A stretch of 64,000 bases of DNA from Promethearchaeota archaeon (GTDB lineage: Archaea; Asgardarchaeota; Lokiarchaeia; Sigyniarchaeales; SOKP01), in assembly GCA_016840085.1 (NCBI GenBank), contig JAEOTA010000018.1, forward strand, positions 124,001-188,000, written 5' to 3'. The notes under the pieces were generated by a model. It searched no databases. It was not told the DNA's origin and saw only the letters and a program-made list of their open reading frames with translations. The translations under genes and the position numbers were made by a program. Numbering within the stretch: the stretch's first letter is position 1; each line of letters begins with the position of its first letter. Below are positions 62,929-64,000 of this stretch, in pieces.

Positions 62929-64000
62929 TTATTCTCCTTCTTTACGTAATTCTCTTCTTAATATCTTTCCAACAACAGACTTAGGTAATTCAGGGACGAT
63001 TTCAATTATTCTTGGATATTTCAATGGACCGATATTATCCTTACACCATTCCATTAGATCCTCTTCAGTAACTTTCCCTTGATATTCTGGTTTTAATGAT
63101 ACAAAAGCCTTGATAGTTTGAACTGCTTCTGGGTCTGGCACTCCAATAACTCCTACTTCATTTACAGCTTCGTGCATATAGATGAGATCTTCAACTTCTC
63201 TGGGGAATACACCATGTCCTTTATATTTTATCATATCACGCTTTCTATCTTTAATGCGGAGATATCCGTCTTTATCTATACACCCAATATCTGCGGTGTA
63301 ATACCATTTAATTCCTTTAGAATCCTTCCTTAAAGCATATTCAGTATCTTCCTTTCTTCCTAAATACCCTAACATAACTTGAGGACCTGTACCACAGATT
63401 TCACCAATATATTTGAATTCATCTGGACCACAATTTTCGCAGCTTTCATTTGGGCATTGAGGTAAAATTTTTGTACCCTCCTCTGCATCCACTATCTTAA
63501 CAAAAGTATCTGATAATGGAAAACCAACTGTGTTAGTTTTTTGAAGCTCTTTTATAAAGGGATTTAGTGATAAAACTGGAGAGAGTTCTGACATCCCATA
63601 TCCCTCAACAAGACTAGCTCCTGTAATTTCTTCGAATTCTTTTTTAATTTCCTCAGGTAACGCACTAGCAGCTGAAATACATGCTATTAGCGAATCTAAC
63701 TTCCCTTTATATTTTTTAGAATCAGGATCTTGGTTAATTTTTATATAAAGAGTGGGAACTCCTGGCATGTAAGTTGCTTTTTCCTTAGCTATATCTTTCA
63801 AAATTTTTGATATTTTATCTGGAGGTCGTGGTAATAAAATCATTTTCCATCCTTCTAATACTGATACCGTCATTCCTATATTTCCAAAAGCATGAGCAAG
63901 TGGCACTACTATTAACATTCCCCCTTTACCCTTTAACTGATTCATTTCTGGAAGTTGTTTTGTTGCCCAAATATCCGTTTGTTGAGCATTCACCACCATA
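62929..64000 (-). CDS. Acyl-CoA synthetase (AMP-forming), C-terminal part, cut by window edge
   Basis: The visible 356 residues are the C-terminal two thirds of an ANL-superfamily ligase. Motifs: VPLAHAFGNIGMTVSVLEGW, a GYGMSELSPVLSLNP block (A5), YTADIGCIDKDGYLRIKDRKRDMIKYKGHGVFP (in part: TADIGCIDKDGYLRIKDRKR, A7-A8) and the acyl-transfer lysine in PKSVVGKILRRELR (A10). A Cys cluster CPNESCENCG sits inside the middle region, an unusual insert. The N-terminal P-loop-like A3 motif lies beyond the right edge. It activates a fatty or aromatic acid with ATP and CoA. ATG 63999 is internal, not a start. Confidence 0.88.
   Translation of the reverse strand, partial: MVVNAQQTDIWATKQLPEMNQLKGKGGMLIVVPLAHAFGNIGMTVSVLEGWKMILLPRPPDKISKILKDIAKEKATYMPGVPTLYIKINQDPDSKKYKGKLDSLIACISAASALPEEIKKEFEEITGASLVEGYGMSELSPVLSLNPFIKELQKTNTVGFPLSDTFVKIVDAEEGTKILPQCPNESCENCGPDEFKYIGEICGTGPQVMLGYLGRKEDTEYALRKDSKGIKWYYTADIGCIDKDGYLRIKDRKRDMIKYKGHGVFPREVEDLIYMHEAVNEVGVIGVPDPEAVQTIKAFVSLKPEYQGKVTEEDLMEWCKDNIGPLKYPRIIEIVPELPKSVVGKILRRELRKEGE

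Overview
This AT-rich window (roughly 30% G+C by eye) comes from an archaeon, most likely an Asgard archaeon of the Lokiarchaeia type. Three lines point there. First, an archaeal tetrahydromethanopterin (H4MPT) C1 pathway (mch, mtd, ftr), archaeal/eukaryotic-type glycyl-tRNA synthetase, archaeal beta-CASP RNase and DHH nuclease. Second, eukaryotic-signature-type proteins: a RagA/Gtr1-like GTPase and a protein that looks like two longin/roadblock modules. Third, an archaeal background mixed with many bacterial-looking acyl-CoA genes, GlpD and an amino-acid ABC transporter. Taxonomy is inferred from gene content only. No rRNA, tRNA, CRISPR array or transposase was found.

Layout. 1-9.1 kb: an edge-truncated family-4 glycosyltransferase, a gene-poor stretch with a hairpin, two unknown ORFs, mch, a RecJ-like DHH protein, a beta-CASP RNase, and an adenine/adenosine salvage trio (MTA phosphorylase, adenosine-kinase-like PfkB, apt). 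9.2-12.2 kb: RagA-like GTPase, mtd, ftr. 12.3-24.6 kb: two large surface proteins, glyS, membrane, coiled-coil, GNAT, TPR and HAD proteins, and a 50-residue zinc ribbon. 24.7-33.8 kb: enoyl-CoA hydratase, TPR protein, C_GCAxxG_C_C protein, AmmeMemoRadiSam-type radical SAM enzyme, GlpD, an orphan CheY-like receiver, a DEDD exonuclease and an acyl-CoA dehydrogenase.

34-44 kb and 48-62 kb are dominated by acyl-CoA chemistry: seven thiolase-fold proteins, six intact DUF35 zinc-ribbon/OB-fold partners plus one remnant, two BKACE (DUF849) enzymes, an SCP2-like protein, an NPD-type flavoenzyme and an acyl-CoA ligase. One four-gene cassette (DUF35, thiolase-like, thiolase-like, DUF35) occurs twice in opposite orientation (38784-42203 and 57229-60613). 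None of the thiolase-fold proteins shows the usual nucleophilic cysteine, so they may be DUF35-dependent C-C lyases/ligases (Ltp2-like aldolases are a precedent) or scaffold subunits. Between them lie a polar amino-acid ABC transporter of visibly higher G+C (44.4-47.4 kb) and a membrane protein/corrinoid protein/UroD-type methyltransferase operon (51.3-54.1 kb), which could feed methyl groups to the H4MPT pathway.

The most unusual signal is translational. Several genes have coding sequence upstream of their first ATG/GTG/TTG, and there a GGTG-type Shine-Dalgarno sits 6-7 bases before an in-frame ATT or ATA. The best case (60613) is backed by a paralogue within the window. The same GGTGA-N7 geometry precedes ordinary ATG starts here, so these genes appear to use non-AUG AUU/AUA initiation.
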